DNA from: Litorivicinus sp.
GTDB taxonomy: Bacteria > Pseudomonadota > Gammaproteobacteria > Pseudomonadales > Litorivicinaceae
Assembly (NCBI GenBank): GCA_018402605.1
Contig: JAGYIK010000021.1
Span: 1-15,668, forward strand
Direction: 5' to 3'
DNA length: 15,668 bases
Position numbers and translations under genes: made by a program. Positions 1-7,009 of this stretch are shown here, in pieces; the stretch's first letter is position 1, and every line of letters starts with the position of its first letter. A model generated the notes under the pieces. That model was not told the origin of the DNA. It saw nothing but the letters and a program-made list of their open reading frames with translations, and searched no databases.

Positions 1-239
1 CGCCCCTCTTCTTCTCCAAGGCGCGCGTAAAAAACGACCTGAAACAATAAATCACCCAATTCACCCGGCAACTCCGCGTATGCGCCGCGTTCGATCGCAT
101 CAGCGACCTCGTGCGCTTCCTCGAGCGTAAAGGGGACAATATCCTGATAGGCCTGTTGCAAATCCCAAGGGCAACCGTTCTCGGGATGTCGAAGACAGGC
201 CATCAATCGAATCAGATCATCGGTCGTGTACTGCGTCAT
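1..239 (-). CDS. mazG: MazG nucleoside triphosphate pyrophosphohydrolase, N-terminal part
   Basis: Only the first 79 codons are inside the window; the 3' end lies beyond base 1. The protein starts MTQYTTDDLIRLMACLR and carries the MazG metal-binding pattern: EEAHE at residues 40-44 and ELGD at 60-63, preceded by the typical NGCPWD segment at 21-26. MazG hydrolyses (d)NTPs to the monophosphate and pyrophosphate in the cytoplasm, and in Escherichia coli it has been linked to lowering ppGpp-associated effects during starvation. The ATG overlaps the relA stop in an ATGA junction, so translation is probably coupled to relA. Linkage of mazG to relA is common in gammaproteobacteria and supports the call. 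Full family length is about 260-280 residues, which cannot be checked here. Confidence 0.93.
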   Translation of the reverse strand, partial: MTQYTTDDLIRLMACLRHPENGCPWDLQQAYQDIVPFTLEEAHEVADAIERGAYAELPGELGDLLFQVVFYARLGEEEG

Positions 240-2464
240 GTGCTGCGAATGCGTTTGGCCGCGATGATATTGTGAATGCGCTGAACGCGGTCGAGCACAT
301 GCGATAGCTGCGACAGGCCATCCACTTCAATCGAGAGGCTGAGGCGTGCCGTGTTTGATTGCGCATCACTTTGCGTTTGCATGCCCGTCACATTGACCCG
401 CTCATTGGCAAACACTGAGGTGATATCACGCAGAAGACCTTGTCGGTCGTACGCGGTGATCTCGATTTCGACCGGATAGGTCTCCACTTGCTGATCACCC
501 CAAGCCACCTCAATGATCCGCTCGGGTTGCTCCTCCTCGAGCGCCAAAATATTAGGACAATCATCGCGGTGGATACTCACCCCGCGATTCTTAGTGATGA
601 ACCCGACAATGGTGTCGCCCGGCACAGGATGACAGCAGGTTGCAATTTGCGTCAGGAGCTTGCCCACGCCAAGGATTTGAATTCCATCTGTACGCTCGTG
701 CGGTGACGCTTGCCGCGGCTCCAAATCCAACACACGCTGAGTCACCCCAGATAAGCGACTGACGGCACCGACAACCTGCGACACGCGCACGTCGCCTGCA
801 CCCACTGCTGCATACAGATCCTCAACTGCATGCAGATTGAGTGCACTGGCAACCACTTTCAGATCAACGACTCCGAGTGCCAAGCGCTTGATTTCCGCAT
901 CAATCAGCTGCTTCCCGGCGGAGACATTCTGCTCACGATCCAGTTGCTTGAACCACGCCTGAACCTTTGCCCGCGCTCGCGATGTTTTCAGATAACCGAG
1001 GTTCTGGTTTAACCAGTCACGACTTGGCCGAGCGTCGCCTTGCCGGAGAATATCGACCTGATCGCCCACCTTTAACTTATAGGTCAACGGGACAATTCGC
1101 CGATTGACCTTGGCGCCACGGCACGAGTGGCCAACTTCTGTGTGCACTTTGTAAGCAAAGTCGAGCGGCGTGGCACCGGAGGGCAAATCAACCACATGAC
1201 CATCTCGAGTAAACACATAGATTCGGTCCTCAAGCACGTCTTGCCGCAATGCTTCTGAGAGATCGCGCAAATCGCCGACCTCATCATGCCAATCCAGGAC
1301 CTGGCGCAACCAACTGATCTTCTCCTCGTAGGCCTCTCCCCGGGTTTCGGTATCCGTCCCTTTGTAGCGATAGTGCGCACAGACCCCGTATTCCGCCTCG
1401 TCATGCATTTGCTGCGTGCGAATCTGCACCTCAACGACCTTACCTTGCGGCCCAATCACCGCGGTATGCAAAGAGCGATAGCCATTGGGTTTTGGTGAGG
1501 CGATGTAATCATCAAATTCGTGGGGAATACTTTTGTAGGAGCCATGCACCAGGCCAAGGGCTGCATAACAATCCTGCACGGATTTCACCAGAATCCGAAT
1601 GGCACGCACGTCGTAAATTTGTGAGAAATCGACTTGCTTGCGCTGCATTTTTCGCCAAATCGAGTAAATGTGTTTCGCGCGCCACGTCAAATCCGCCTCG
1701 ATCCCCTGTGCGCCCAGTGCCGCGCCCAAATCGGAGACCAGTTGCTCAATGTAGCGCTCACGATCTTCGCGTCGCTCCGCCAATGACTGTGCAATCAGCT
1801 TGTAATCAGACGCATGCAAATAGCGGAACGAGAGATCCTCAAGTTCCCATTTTAATTGGCCGATCCCCAAGCGATGTGCCAAGGGCGCATAGATCTCAGA
1901 GACCTCGCGCGCGACCTTGTTGCGCCTTGCATCATCGGCATTTTTGACAGCCCGAATCGCAGCTGTACGCTCAGCCAATTTAATCAGAGCAACCCGCACG
2001 TCATCGATAACGGCGACCAGCATCCGGCGAACCGCATCAGCTTGATTGTCTGCGGCACCCAGAAACTGATCCGGAGTGTCTTGATGCGTTTGGCTGATGA
2101 TCGCCATCTGTTGCACGCCTTCAATTAATTTCGCCGGCGTTTTACCAAATTCATCGCGAACATCACGAATCGCTAATCGACCGATACGCACCGATCGGTA
2201 TAGCAAGGCTGCAATCAACGCATCCTCATCAATCGGCATCGTCGACAGAATATCGGCCATTTCAAGGCCAAAGCGATGCGCATCCGGACCACGCCAATGC
2301 TTGGCATCGACATCCGCTTTTTCCAACGCCTCAATCAAATCGACTGCACGGGCCAATGTACCGGATGCAGGCAGTCCAGCCTGTTTAGCAAAGCGTTCAG
2401 GCCAATTCTCCGCGGAGAGATCAGCATCCAGCTGCAGCGGATGAATCTCCCGCGCCTTAACCAC
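236..2464 (-). CDS. relA: RelA, monofunctional (p)ppGpp synthetase
   Basis: This 742-residue protein has the full RelA/SpoT layout. The N-terminal hydrolase-like domain (about 60-200) lacks the HD pair: the expected site reads ALLYRSV around residue 90, so hydrolysis should be absent. The synthetase domain (about 240-370) has the acidic EFDD at 316-319, the EXDD form of synthetase-only RelA rather than the RXKD of SpoT/Rel. A TGS domain follows (about 414-473), then a CCHP zinc-finger-like segment at 610-613 and a C-terminal ACT domain (about 664-737). It transfers pyrophosphate from ATP to GDP/GTP on ribosomes stalled with uncharged tRNA. The start is GTG at 2464, overlapping the end of rlmD by 8 bases; GGAG lies just upstream inside rlmD, so coupled translation is likely. 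Downstream mazG overlaps by 4 bases. Confidence 0.96.
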   Translation of the reverse strand: MVKAREIHPLQLDADLSAENWPERFAKQAGLPASGTLARAVDLIEALEKADVDAKHWRGPDAHRFGLEMADILSTMPIDEDALIAALLYRSVRIGRLAIRDVRDEFGKTPAKLIEGVQQMAIISQTHQDTPDQFLGAADNQADAVRRMLVAVIDDVRVALIKLAERTAAIRAVKNADDARRNKVAREVSEIYAPLAHRLGIGQLKWELEDLSFRYLHASDYKLIAQSLAERREDRERYIEQLVSDLGAALGAQGIEADLTWRAKHIYSIWRKMQRKQVDFSQIYDVRAIRILVKSVQDCYAALGLVHGSYKSIPHEFDDYIASPKPNGYRSLHTAVIGPQGKVVEVQIRTQQMHDEAEYGVCAHYRYKGTDTETRGEAYEEKISWLRQVLDWHDEVGDLRDLSEALRQDVLEDRIYVFTRDGHVVDLPSGATPLDFAYKVHTEVGHSCRGAKVNRRIVPLTYKLKVGDQVDILRQGDARPSRDWLNQNLGYLKTSRARAKVQAWFKQLDREQNVSAGKQLIDAEIKRLALGVVDLKVVASALNLHAVEDLYAAVGAGDVRVSQVVGAVSRLSGVTQRVLDLEPRQASPHERTDGIQILGVGKLLTQIATCCHPVPGDTIVGFITKNRGVSIHRDDCPNILALEEEQPERIIEVAWGDQQVETYPVEIEITAYDRQGLLRDITSVFANERVNVTGMQTQSDAQSNTARLSLSIEVDGLSQLSHVLDRVQRIHNIIAAKRIRST

Positions 2465-3815
2465 GCATGCCGCTCCGAACGAACAAGGCCATGGATTCCA
2501 CGTGCGCGGTCTCAGGGAACATGTCCATAATGCCCAAGTGTGTCATGCGAAACCCACGATCAATAAGGATCGCTGCATCACGCGCCAGCGTTGCCGGGTT
2601 ACACGAAACATAGAGTACGCGAGCAAATTGCTTCATCGGCAAGGCTTCAAGCACTTCCTTGGCACCCGAGCGCGGTGGATCCACAATCAACGTGTCATAG
2701 GCTGCTTGTGCAAATGCTTGTGCTTCGATCGACTGGGTGAGGTCAAATGCAACCGCACTGACATTCTCAAGACCGTTATGCGCAGCATTATCCAGCACCC
2801 GTTGCACCATAGTCTCGGAGACCTCAACCCCTGTGACTTCTGCAGCACGCGTCGCGGCTGCCAAGGTAAAATTACCGAGCCCACAGAACAAATCGAGCAC
2901 GCGTTCTGTGCCCTTAAAATCCAATAGATCGAGAGCTGCCAAGACCATTTTTTGGTTGATCTGCGCGTTAATCTGCGTGAAGTCCGTCACTTCGAAGCGG
3001 TACTCCAGGCCCAATTCGCCGATGCGGTAGGTCAACAACGTAGGGCCAGAAAGCGGCCAAAGACGATGGATTGAATCGGGCCCTTTTGGTTGCAGATAAA
3101 TATGCCAACCCGTGTGCGGTCCGAGGTTCTGAAACAGCTTGATGTCTGCCTCACTCAGCGGCTCCAAATGACGAATAACAATCGCCAGCACATCGTCACC
3201 GGCCGCCACCTCAACTTGCGGAATGCGATCTGGGATTGAGGTGGCAGCGATGGTCTCAGCCAATCGCGTCAACGACTGACCAATGCGCGCATCCATGACC
3301 TCACATCCGTTGATGTCTGCAATGAAATTCGACGCTTTTTCACGAAAACCCACAAGGACTCGCTCCTTCGCCCGCACCCAGCGGACGCCCAAGCGCGCAC
3401 GTCGCCGATACCCGCGCAGAGCTGCGGTCAAGGTTGGTAGCTGCTGAACCTTCGACAAGGACACACCTTCTTTGCTCATCAGCGCGTGCAAGGTATTGAT
3501 CTTGTGCGCGAGTTGATCCGCATGGGGCATGTGTTGCCGCGAGCACCCTCCGCAACGCTCAGCATATGGACAACTCGGGGCCTGCCGATTGGGTGACGGG
3601 TCGAGTATGGCAACCGCAACCCCGTCGGCGACTTTTGAGGACTTTTGCGTGATTTTGACCTGGACCAATTCGCCCGGCAGTGCGCCATCAACAAATAACA
3701 TCCGCTCACCCCAACGCACCAGACCACGCCCCTCATGTGAGATGCGATCGATACGAATCGGAAAATCAGGCGTCGCTTTCCGGGACTGCCCACGTTTTTG
3801 CTGACCACGCTTCAT
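2457..3815 (-). CDS. rlmD: RlmD, 23S rRNA (uracil-C5)-methyltransferase
   Basis: This 452-residue protein matches the RlmD/RumA family in length and motifs. It has an N-terminal TRAM-like domain (about 15-75), four cysteines suited to a [4Fe-4S] cluster (C82, C88, C91 in CPYAERCGGC, and C171), a SAM-binding loop DLFCGLGNF at 308-316, DPPRSG at 379-384, and SCNP with the catalytic cysteine at 405. The final HVES carries the probable general base, E440. The family methylates U1939 of 23S rRNA in Escherichia coli using S-adenosylmethionine. The lysine- and arginine-rich N-terminus fits RNA contact. Its ATG overlaps the cysM stop (ATGA) and its stop lies inside the relA start region, placing it in the middle of the run. 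RlmD next to relA is a common gammaproteobacterial order. The related RlmC and TrmA are less likely given the TRAM domain and cysteine pattern. Confidence 0.95.
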   Translation of the reverse strand: MKRGQQKRGQSRKATPDFPIRIDRISHEGRGLVRWGERMLFVDGALPGELVQVKITQKSSKVADGVAVAILDPSPNRQAPSCPYAERCGGCSRQHMPHADQLAHKINTLHALMSKEGVSLSKVQQLPTLTAALRGYRRRARLGVRWVRAKERVLVGFREKASNFIADINGCEVMDARIGQSLTRLAETIAATSIPDRIPQVEVAAGDDVLAIVIRHLEPLSEADIKLFQNLGPHTGWHIYLQPKGPDSIHRLWPLSGPTLLTYRIGELGLEYRFEVTDFTQINAQINQKMVLAALDLLDFKGTERVLDLFCGLGNFTLAAATRAAEVTGVEVSETMVQRVLDNAAHNGLENVSAVAFDLTQSIEAQAFAQAAYDTLIVDPPRSGAKEVLEALPMKQFARVLYVSCNPATLARDAAILIDRGFRMTHLGIMDMFPETAHVESMALFVRSGMRG

Positions 3816-4708
3816 CGTGGAAAGAGGTCCGTCGACAGATAACGATCACCCCGGTCACAGATAATGCAGACCACTGTACCGGTAGACAGCGTTCGCGCCA
3901 CGCGGAGCGCGCCCACAACAGCGCCACCTGCGCTTACGCCACAAAAAATACCTTCTTGCACTGCTAACGTGCGCGCCATCTCTTCAGCTTCACCCTGCTC
4001 GATATCGAGTGTCAGATCGACACGATCTGGCTCAAAAATCTCTGGACGATAGGCCTCAGGCCAACGCCTGATGCCGGCAATTCGGGAGCCTTCGCTCGGT
4101 TGCAAACCGACAATGGTGAGCTGTGAATTTTGTTCCTTCAGGTACCGCGATACACCCATGATGGTTCCAGTGGTCCCCATGGCACTGACAAAATGCGTGA
4201 CTTGCCCTGCGGTATCGCGCCAGATCTCCGGACCGGTCGTCTCGTAATGCGCTCGTGGGCAATCCGGGTTGGCGAACTGATTGAGAACACGCCCGTCACC
4301 ACGCGCCTCCATTGCAAGCGCCAGGTCACGTGCACCCTCCATGCCCTCGGACTCGGTGACGAGAATCAGCTCAGCACCGTATGCCGTCATTGCACGCTTT
4401 CGTTCATCCGAGAGGTTATCCGGCATGATCAATGTCATCCGAAAACCTAAAATAGCGCCGACCATCGCCAGAGCAATACCGGTGTTGCCACTGGTCGCCT
4501 CGATCAATCGATCACCTGGAGAGATCTCACCGCGCGCCATTGCGCCCTGGATCATGTAAAAGGCTGGCCGATCCTTAACTGAACCCGCGGGGTTGTCTCC
4601 TTCCAGTTTACACAGCACCGTTACATCGCGCGGCAAATCGGCGCCAAGTCGCTGCAGTCTGACGAGTGGTGTTTGCCCAAGGGTCGATTCAATGGTCGGA
4701 TATTGCAC
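3812..4708 (-). CDS. cysM: CysM, cysteine synthase B
   Basis: This 298-residue PLP enzyme is of the cysteine synthase fold. The Schiff-base lysine is K45 in GSVKDRP, the substrate-binding loop is TSGNTG at 71-76, and a glycine-rich phosphate-binding segment (GTTGTIMG) is present around residue 175. The length and the short loops resemble CysM (303 residues in Escherichia coli) more than the longer CysK. CysM makes L-cysteine or S-sulfocysteine from O-acetylserine with sulfide or thiosulfate in the cytoplasm. Translation starts at GTG (4706-4708) behind a strong AGGAGG ribosome-binding site. The TGA stop overlaps the rlmD ATG by 4 bases. CysB, the usual regulator of cysteine genes, lies about 10 kb away in the same window, but no CysB site is recognisable here. 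The CysM rather than CysK assignment is good but not absolute. Confidence 0.93.
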   Translation of the reverse strand: MQYPTIESTLGQTPLVRLQRLGADLPRDVTVLCKLEGDNPAGSVKDRPAFYMIQGAMARGEISPGDRLIEATSGNTGIALAMVGAILGFRMTLIMPDNLSDERKRAMTAYGAELILVTESEGMEGARDLALAMEARGDGRVLNQFANPDCPRAHYETTGPEIWRDTAGQVTHFVSAMGTTGTIMGVSRYLKEQNSQLTIVGLQPSEGSRIAGIRRWPEAYRPEIFEPDRVDLTLDIEQGEAEEMARTLAVQEGIFCGVSAGGAVVGALRVARTLSTGTVVCIICDRGDRYLSTDLFPR

Positions 4709-4712
4709 AGGG

Positions 4713-4720
4713 TCCTCCTT
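4713..4720 (-). promoter_or_regulatory. Strong ribosome-binding site deciding the GTG start of cysM
   Basis: On the minus strand the bases read AAGGAGGA, nearly the full anti-16S complement, and end four bases before GTG at 4706-4708. No ATG in the same frame lies nearby, so this site fixes the non-ATG start of cysM. Confidence 0.8.
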
Positions 4721-4725
4721 TCGCG

Positions 4726-4740
4726 GCGCTAGTTTAGCGC
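4726..4740. promoter_or_regulatory. Perfect small inverted repeat just upstream of cysM
   Basis: GCGCTA, a three-base spacer GTT, then TAGCGC. The arms are perfect 6-base inverted repeats. On the minus strand the centre reads TAAACT, a passable -10 element with no convincing -35. It may be an operator half-site pair, a small hairpin ahead of the cysM ribosome-binding site, or the core of an internal promoter in the 57-base gap after the DUF1289 gene. It is too short and has no T tract, so it is unlikely to be a terminator. Confidence 0.3.
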
Positions 4741-4765
4741 AGACACGAGGCCGGTGGGCGAGCGC

Positions 4766-5224
4766 TCAGTCGAAGGACAGCGGTTGACGAAAATACCGCT
4801 CGTAATGCCCCTCGGAGATCGCCATAAAATCGGCATTCATGGCCTCCCAAATTTCCCAGGGTTCCATAGCTTGCACTTCAGGCCGTTTTTGCAATCCGCA
4901 CTGCCCCAGTTGCCCAATGCGTCCTTTGGTCTGACGCATCAGATCGTAGGCCCACCACTGTGGTGATTCTGCGGCTCGGTAGCGCAGGCCATTCGAGACG
5001 AGCGCCTCCCGCACGTCATTCGCGCTAACGACTAACAGATACCGTGCAACAACATCGCCAATCAACTGCCCAAGCCGCGTAATGACAGCCGTTTTCTGCA
5101 TCTCGTCGTAGCGATTCCAATCAATGATTTCATGCGCAAACCGCTTACATCCGCGGCAGACAGAATCTCCGTAGGTTGTCGAACAGAGCCCTATACAGGG
5201 CGTTGGAACACGAGCTGGCGTCAT
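4766..5224 (-). CDS. DUF1289 family cysteine-motif protein
   Basis: This 152-residue protein has at its N-terminus the DUF1289 signature: PTPCIGLC, then CRGCKR, with cysteines at 10, 14, 23 and 26, followed by the usual EIxxWxxY stretch (EIIDWNRYD, 32-40). The four-cysteine pattern suggests a small metal-binding site, but the function of the family is not established. Many family members are under 90 residues; this one has a C-terminal part (about 65-152) rich in tryptophan and aromatic residues that I do not recognise. There is no signal peptide or membrane segment. It starts at ATG 5222-5224 without a clear Shine-Dalgarno sequence. It heads the minus-strand run and lies 57 bases before cysM, so co-transcription is likely but looser than for the overlapping genes downstream. 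Confidence 0.8.
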   Translation of the reverse strand: MTPARVPTPCIGLCSTTYGDSVCRGCKRFAHEIIDWNRYDEMQKTAVITRLGQLIGDVVARYLLVVSANDVREALVSNGLRYRAAESPQWWAYDLMRQTKGRIGQLGQCGLQKRPEVQAMEPWEIWEAMNADFMAISEGHYERYFRQPLSFD

Positions 5225-5357
5225 CTAAACATCTGCGTTTGCACATTGATTTGGACTACATCCGGCCGTTTTTACGAAAAACAACGTGAGAATACAGGAA
5301 ATTTTTATGACCAAATTTACATTAACGGTCACTAATAATCCTCAATCGTCATTTTTG

Positions 5358-5386
5358 TTGATTTTCAATCGCCCTCCACGCAAAAT
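5358..5386 (+). promoter_or_regulatory. Candidate sigma-70 promoter for the GAPDH gene
   Basis: TTGATT (5358-5363) and CAAAAT (5381-5386) are separated by exactly 17 bases. Each matches the consensus at four of six positions. Transcription would start near 5393, giving a leader of about 20 bases before the AGGAG ribosome-binding site (5404-5408). The rest of the 190-base divergent gap (5225-5414) is AT-rich; I saw no firm promoter for the DUF1289 gene on the other strand. Confidence 0.35.
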
Positions 5387-5414
5387 TTGCTCACAAAATT
5401 GAGAGGAGAAAGGG

Positions 5415-6866
5415 ATGTCAGTGGATCAAGTAGCTGAATCAATGGAAGGTTGGAATCAAAAAGTGGCCGCGGCAGAAGAGATGATGCCGATGATTGGCCG
5501 CCTGTTTCGAGAAAAATCTGTCGAAACATCCATCTTTGGCCGACTCCTCAACAACCGCACGGTCATCAATATCATTAAGTGCTGCCGATTCGCTCGCCAA
5601 GTCGAGGACGAAGAGCTGAGTGTTCAGGAAGCGAAGCGCGTTCTGGAGGCGGTCCAAGCGCTCGATCTCGCACCCTGCCACATCGATCTCGGAAAGCTCG
5701 CGGTCAACTTTCGGCGCTTCGGTCAAGGGCAAGCATTGCAGAGCTATGTCGCCAATGAATTGAAATCCGCGGTCGGTGCTGCCGGTCGCGAAACGCCAAA
5801 AACCGACATCGTACTCTATGGCTTTGGCCGTATCGGACGGTTGTTAGCGCGCGAGCTGATCGCCAAGTCCGGCTCGAAAGAAGCCATTCGACTCCGCGCC
5901 ATCGTGGTTCGGCGCAATGGTGACAGTGATCTCATCAAACGCGCGAGCTTGTTGCGTAGAGACTCGGTTCACGGTTCATTCGATGGCACCATTACGGTGG
6001 ACCACGAAGGCAGTGCGATCATTGCCAACGGGCAACGGATTCAGGTGATTTACGCAGACAGCCCAACGGATGTGGATTACACCGCGTACGGCATTGATAA
6101 TGCGCTAGTCGTGGATAACACCGGAAAATGGCGGGATCGCGAGGGTCTCGCGCAGCATCTGCAATGCAAGGGTGCGAGTCGAGTGTTGCTCACAGCCCCG
6201 GGTAAAGGCGACTTGAAAAATATCGTGCATGGCGTGAATCATCACGAAATCACAGATGACGACACCATTATTTCAGCGGCAAGCTGCACCACCAATGCCA
6301 TCACACCGGTTTTAGCGGCACTTGACGAGAAATATGGCGTACAAAATGGCCATGTGGAAACAGTGCATAGCTACACTAACGATCAAAATCTCATTGATAA
6401 TTTCCATCGCGGTGATCGTCGCGGCCGCGCCGCTGCATTGAACATGGTCTTGACCGAGACCGGGGCAGCCAAAGCAGTCGCCAAAGCACTACCGCAACTG
6501 AAAGGCAAGTTGACCGGCAACTCAATCCGCGTACCCACACCAAACGTCTCGATGGCGATTCTCAAACTCAATCTAGACACTGTGGTCGAAAAAGACGAGC
6601 TGAATGATTACCTGCGCCATGTTGCTGTGCATTCGAAGTTACAAAAGCAGGTCGATTACTCGAATTCACCGGAAGCAGTGAGCTCAGACTTTGTCGGCTC
6701 CCGCGCAGCTGGGATCGTCGATGGCTTAGCCACCATCGCCACGGGCAATAATAGTTGTGTGATCTACGTGTGGTATGACAATGAATACGGCTACGCGTGC
6801 CAGGTGATCCGCTGCCTACGTCAGATGACAAAGGCCACACTCCCGGCCTTTCCATCAGAGAACTGA
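5415..6866 (+). CDS. Long-form glyceraldehyde-3-phosphate dehydrogenase with N-terminal extension
   Basis: This 483-residue protein has a complete GAPDH from about residue 130: Rossmann motif YGFGRIGR at 135-142, catalytic C291 in SCTTN (290-294), H318 in TVHSYT, and the C-terminal WYDNEYGY at 453-460. GAPDH interconverts glyceraldehyde-3-phosphate and 1,3-bisphosphoglycerate with NAD(P). Residues 1-129 are an extra, mostly helical and charged domain not found in ordinary 330-residue GAPDH. Long-form enzymes of about 460-490 residues are known from Pseudomonas and related gammaproteobacteria. The ATG at 5415 follows an AGGAG/AAGGG ribosome-binding region. The gene stands alone, divergent from the DUF1289 gene, with acnB 143 bases downstream. 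Placement beside aconitase and PEP synthetase fits a gluconeogenic role, but cofactor preference cannot be read from the sequence, so I give no gene symbol. Confidence 0.92.
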   Translation: MSVDQVAESMEGWNQKVAAAEEMMPMIGRLFREKSVETSIFGRLLNNRTVINIIKCCRFARQVEDEELSVQEAKRVLEAVQALDLAPCHIDLGKLAVNFRRFGQGQALQSYVANELKSAVGAAGRETPKTDIVLYGFGRIGRLLARELIAKSGSKEAIRLRAIVVRRNGDSDLIKRASLLRRDSVHGSFDGTITVDHEGSAIIANGQRIQVIYADSPTDVDYTAYGIDNALVVDNTGKWRDREGLAQHLQCKGASRVLLTAPGKGDLKNIVHGVNHHEITDDDTIISAASCTTNAITPVLAALDEKYGVQNGHVETVHSYTNDQNLIDNFHRGDRRGRAAALNMVLTETGAAKAVAKALPQLKGKLTGNSIRVPTPNVSMAILKLNLDTVVEKDELNDYLRHVAVHSKLQKQVDYSNSPEAVSSDFVGSRAAGIVDGLATIATGNNSCVIYVWYDNEYGYACQVIRCLRQMTKATLPAFPSEN

Positions 6867-6876
6867 AGATGACTCA

Positions 6877-6920
6877 GCGCGACCTGCGACCAAGTATGCA
6901 CGCGGGTCGACGCTTTTTTT
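6877..6920 (+). terminator. Possible intrinsic terminator after the GAPDH gene
   Basis: GCGCGACC (6877-6884) can pair with GGTCG-A-CGC (6905-6913), an 8-base-pair stem with one bulged A, followed directly by seven Ts (6914-6920). The loop is long at 20 bases, which weakens the case. It begins 10 bases after the GAPDH stop codon. Confidence 0.4.
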
Positions 6921-6922
6921 GC

Positions 6923-6928
6923 TAAAAT
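6923..6928 (+). promoter_or_regulatory. Weak candidate -10 element for acnB
   Basis: TAAAAT, five of six to the consensus, lies just after the T tract. No good -35 sits at a proper spacing, so an activator or another promoter may be needed. The acnB leader would be about 75 bases. Confidence 0.2.
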
Positions 6929-7009
6929 TTCGCATTCCGGCGCGCCGTGAATCGATCTCAAAAGGATCTCCTCACCGCGCTCATGTCAACCTGAGCAAGG
7001 ACGAAGACT

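Noticed and set aside
1084..1455. Long frames on either strand within relA, rlmD, cysM, GAPDH and ppsA genes
   Set aside because: All lie inside well-supported genes in other frames and show arginine- and serine-rich shadow composition without motifs.
5357..5372. FNR-like half site TTGAT upstream of the GAPDH gene
   Set aside because: No matching ATCAA half at the right distance; better explained as part of a -35 element.
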